From assembly GCA_028822675.1 (NCBI GenBank), contig JAPKDE010000149.1, forward strand, positions 1 through 6,441: a stretch of 6,441 bases of DNA, given 5' to 3'. Of this stretch, positions 5,554 through 6,441 are shown one piece after another. The notes under the pieces were generated by a model, which made no database searches, had not been told where the DNA came from, and saw nothing but the letters and a program-made list of their open reading frames with translations. The stretch is from Dehalococcoidia bacterium. Its GTDB lineage: Bacteria > Chloroflexota > Dehalococcoidia > UBA3495. Position numbers and translations under genes: made by a program. The stretch's first letter is position 1. Every line of letters starts with the position of its first letter.

Positions 5554-6303
5554 ATGCGATTAGAAGGAAAGGTGGCACTGATTACCGGAGCGGCCCGCGG
5601 CCAAGGAGCGGCTGAAGCCCGGATGTTTGCCAAAGAAGGAGCAAAGGTTGTCTTGGCCGACGTTTCAGACCGGGAAGGCACAGCGGTCGCGGCCTCGATT
5701 GCTGAAGCAGGCGGCGATGCCATCTTTGTGCATCTGGACGTTACTAATGAAGAAGAATGGGACGCGGCGATCAAATCTGCCGTGGCAAGCTTTGGGAAAT
5801 TGGACATTCTAGTGAATAACGCCGGTATCTGGCGTCGAGGCCACGTTTTGGAGACGACGGTTGAACAATGGGACGACATCTTGGACATCAATGCCAAGGG
5901 TGTGTTCCTAGGCACAAAAGCGGCCATCCCTGAGATGCGCAAGGCTGGCGGTGGTTCCATCATTAATATATCTTCCACCGCCGGGCTGGTGGGAAGTCGC
6001 ACCAGCGCCGCTTACTCAGCTTCCAAGGGTGCGGTGCGCATTTTCACCAAGTCCACTGCCATCCAGTACGCTGCTGAAGGCATCAGGGCCAACTCCATCC
6101 ACCCAGGGCCGATAGACACCGATATGGGAGACCAGGTCTGGCCCGACGCCGAAAGCAAGGAGCGAACCATGAACCGGGTCGCGTTGTCCCGAATCGGCAC
6201 CGCCGAAGACGTTGCCTACGGCGCGCTGTACCTGGCGTCGGACGAGTCTTCCTTTGTGACCGGCTCTGAGCTGGTGATTGACGGCGGAGTAACGGCTCAG
6301 TAG
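5554..6303 (+). CDS. Classical short-chain dehydrogenase/reductase (SDR), NAD(H)-type
   Basis: 249-residue cytoplasmic oxidoreductase of the classical SDR family, normal length, expected to interconvert a secondary alcohol and a ketone. The Rossmann motif is TGAARGQG (11-18). Asp36 at the end of the second beta strand (VVLADV) favours NAD(H) over NADP(H). LDVT lies at 61-64 and NNAG at 88-91. The catalytic tetrad is intact: Asn113, Ser141 (in NISSTAG), Tyr154 and Lys158 (YSASK). HPGPIDTDM (183-191) is the usual cofactor-contacting loop, and the C-terminal VTGSELVIDGG block closes the fold. It most resembles the 3-alpha/20-beta-hydroxysteroid and cyclopentanol dehydrogenase type, but SDR substrates cannot be read from sequence. 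Start ATG 5554 has the SD GGAGG 8 nt upstream. It is transcribed away from the DUF1800 operon and converges on the partial gene at the right edge, leaving only 16 bp between stops. Confidence 0.95.
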   Translation: MRLEGKVALITGAARGQGAAEARMFAKEGAKVVLADVSDREGTAVAASIAEAGGDAIFVHLDVTNEEEWDAAIKSAVASFGKLDILVNNAGIWRRGHVLETTVEQWDDILDINAKGVFLGTKAAIPEMRKAGGGSIINISSTAGLVGSRTSAAYSASKGAVRIFTKSTAIQYAAEGIRANSIHPGPIDTDMGDQVWPDAESKERTMNRVALSRIGTAEDVAYGALYLASDESSFVTGSELVIDGGVTAQ

Positions 6304-6309
6304 GTCTTA

Positions 6310-6336
6310 GTCTGCTGGACTAGCCGCCCAGCAGAT
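6310..6336. terminator. Stem-loop between converging genes, possible weak bidirectional terminator
   Basis: A perfect 8-bp stem TCTGCTGG/CCAGCAGA (6311-6318 with 6328-6335, plus a G-T wobble outside) has a 9-nt loop. It lies just past the SDR stop and covers the stop of the minus-strand gene. Neither side has a T run, so it is not a canonical rho-independent terminator. Confidence 0.35.
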
Positions 6337-6441
6337 CTGCCAGAGGACCGACGGGGCCTAGGTCTTCTAGGTTCTCCATCATCTGGAGAGTCGTTTTTGC
6401 GTTGTCTGCTGAAAGTGCTAGGCCTGCGCAGTCCAAGTATT
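6320..6441 (-). CDS. C-terminal fragment of an unrecognised protein (39 aa, rest outside window)
   Basis: The minus-strand frame is open from the right edge (first full codon ends at base 6439) to TAG at 6320-6322. The 39 residues look like a natural C-terminus: a helical, Leu- and Ala-rich stretch (CAGLALSADNAKTTLQMM), an acidic segment, then Gly/Pro-spaced GPVGPLADLLGG at the end. The other two minus-strand frames either hit a stop within eight codons or read as an Arg-rich, unnatural sequence, which supports this frame. No family can be assigned from so short a tail. It converges on the SDR gene, with 16 bp between the stops, and would be expressed independently of it. Confidence 0.6.
   Translation of the reverse strand, partial: YLDCAGLALSADNAKTTLQMMENLEDLGPVGPLADLLGG

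Larger units (their letters stand above)
5496..5563 (+). repeat. 22-bp direct repeat duplicating the SDR ribosome-binding site and start codon
   Basis: Bases 5496-5517 and 5542-5563 match at 20 of 22 positions (mismatches at 5499/5545 and 5514/5560), with an unbroken 14-base identity GGGCAGAAATGCGA. Each copy holds a purine-rich SD, an ATG and the codons for Met-Arg-Leu. The copies are 46 bp apart, so they lie in different reading frames. A local tandem duplication followed by divergence of the flanks is the simplest origin, which is an inference. Confidence 0.85.

Noticed and set aside
5514..6002. 162-residue minus-strand frame opposite the SDR
   Set aside because: It is antisense to the SDR Rossmann and catalytic motifs, Ser/Ala/Pro-rich as expected of a shadow, and would run into the duplicated SD region.

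Overview
The window is a compact bacterial stretch of moderate GC with SD-led genes. It carries no RNA gene, insertion sequence, CRISPR array or prophage gene that I can see. The SDR resembles those abundant in environmental heterotrophs such as marine Chloroflexota (SAR202-like). That placement is a weak inference from protein style and context, not from a marker gene.

Layout, left to right. (1) On the minus strand, 1-879 is the N-terminal part of a PLP-dependent class I/II aminotransferase that runs off the left edge. Just upstream of it, on the same strand, is an unrecognised 111-residue acidic protein (927-1262). (2) A strong rho-independent terminator (1350-1389) closes the next transcription unit. 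(3) That unit is a minus-strand operon transcribed DUF1800 protein (5223-3820) -> DUF1501 protein (3781-2651) -> six-bladed NHL-type beta-propeller (2512-1451). It has a good sigma70-type promoter at 5329-5358. (4) A 330-bp divergent intergenic region (5224-5553) separates it from a plus-strand classical short-chain dehydrogenase/reductase (SDR, 5554-6303). (5) The right edge holds the last 39 codons of an unrecognised minus-strand gene, which converges on the SDR.

The central operon is the most interesting part. DUF1800 and DUF1501 proteins are a known but functionally unassigned pair, usually exported, with DUF1501 proteins often carrying a Tat signal. Here both, and the propeller that follows, start directly at their domains. 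In-frame stops, or the absence of upstream start codons, exclude an N-terminal signal on any of the three as the sequence reads. DUF1501 has an alkaline-phosphatase/sulfatase-like fold and keeps its FGRR...GTDHG motif, so an intracellular metal-dependent enzyme with a propeller partner is a reasonable but unproved idea.

The second notable feature lies upstream of the SDR. A 22-bp direct repeat (20/22 identical, 46 bp apart) duplicates the whole Shine-Dalgarno plus start region. The upstream copy opens a 10-codon ORF that ends exactly where the SDR ribosome-binding site begins.
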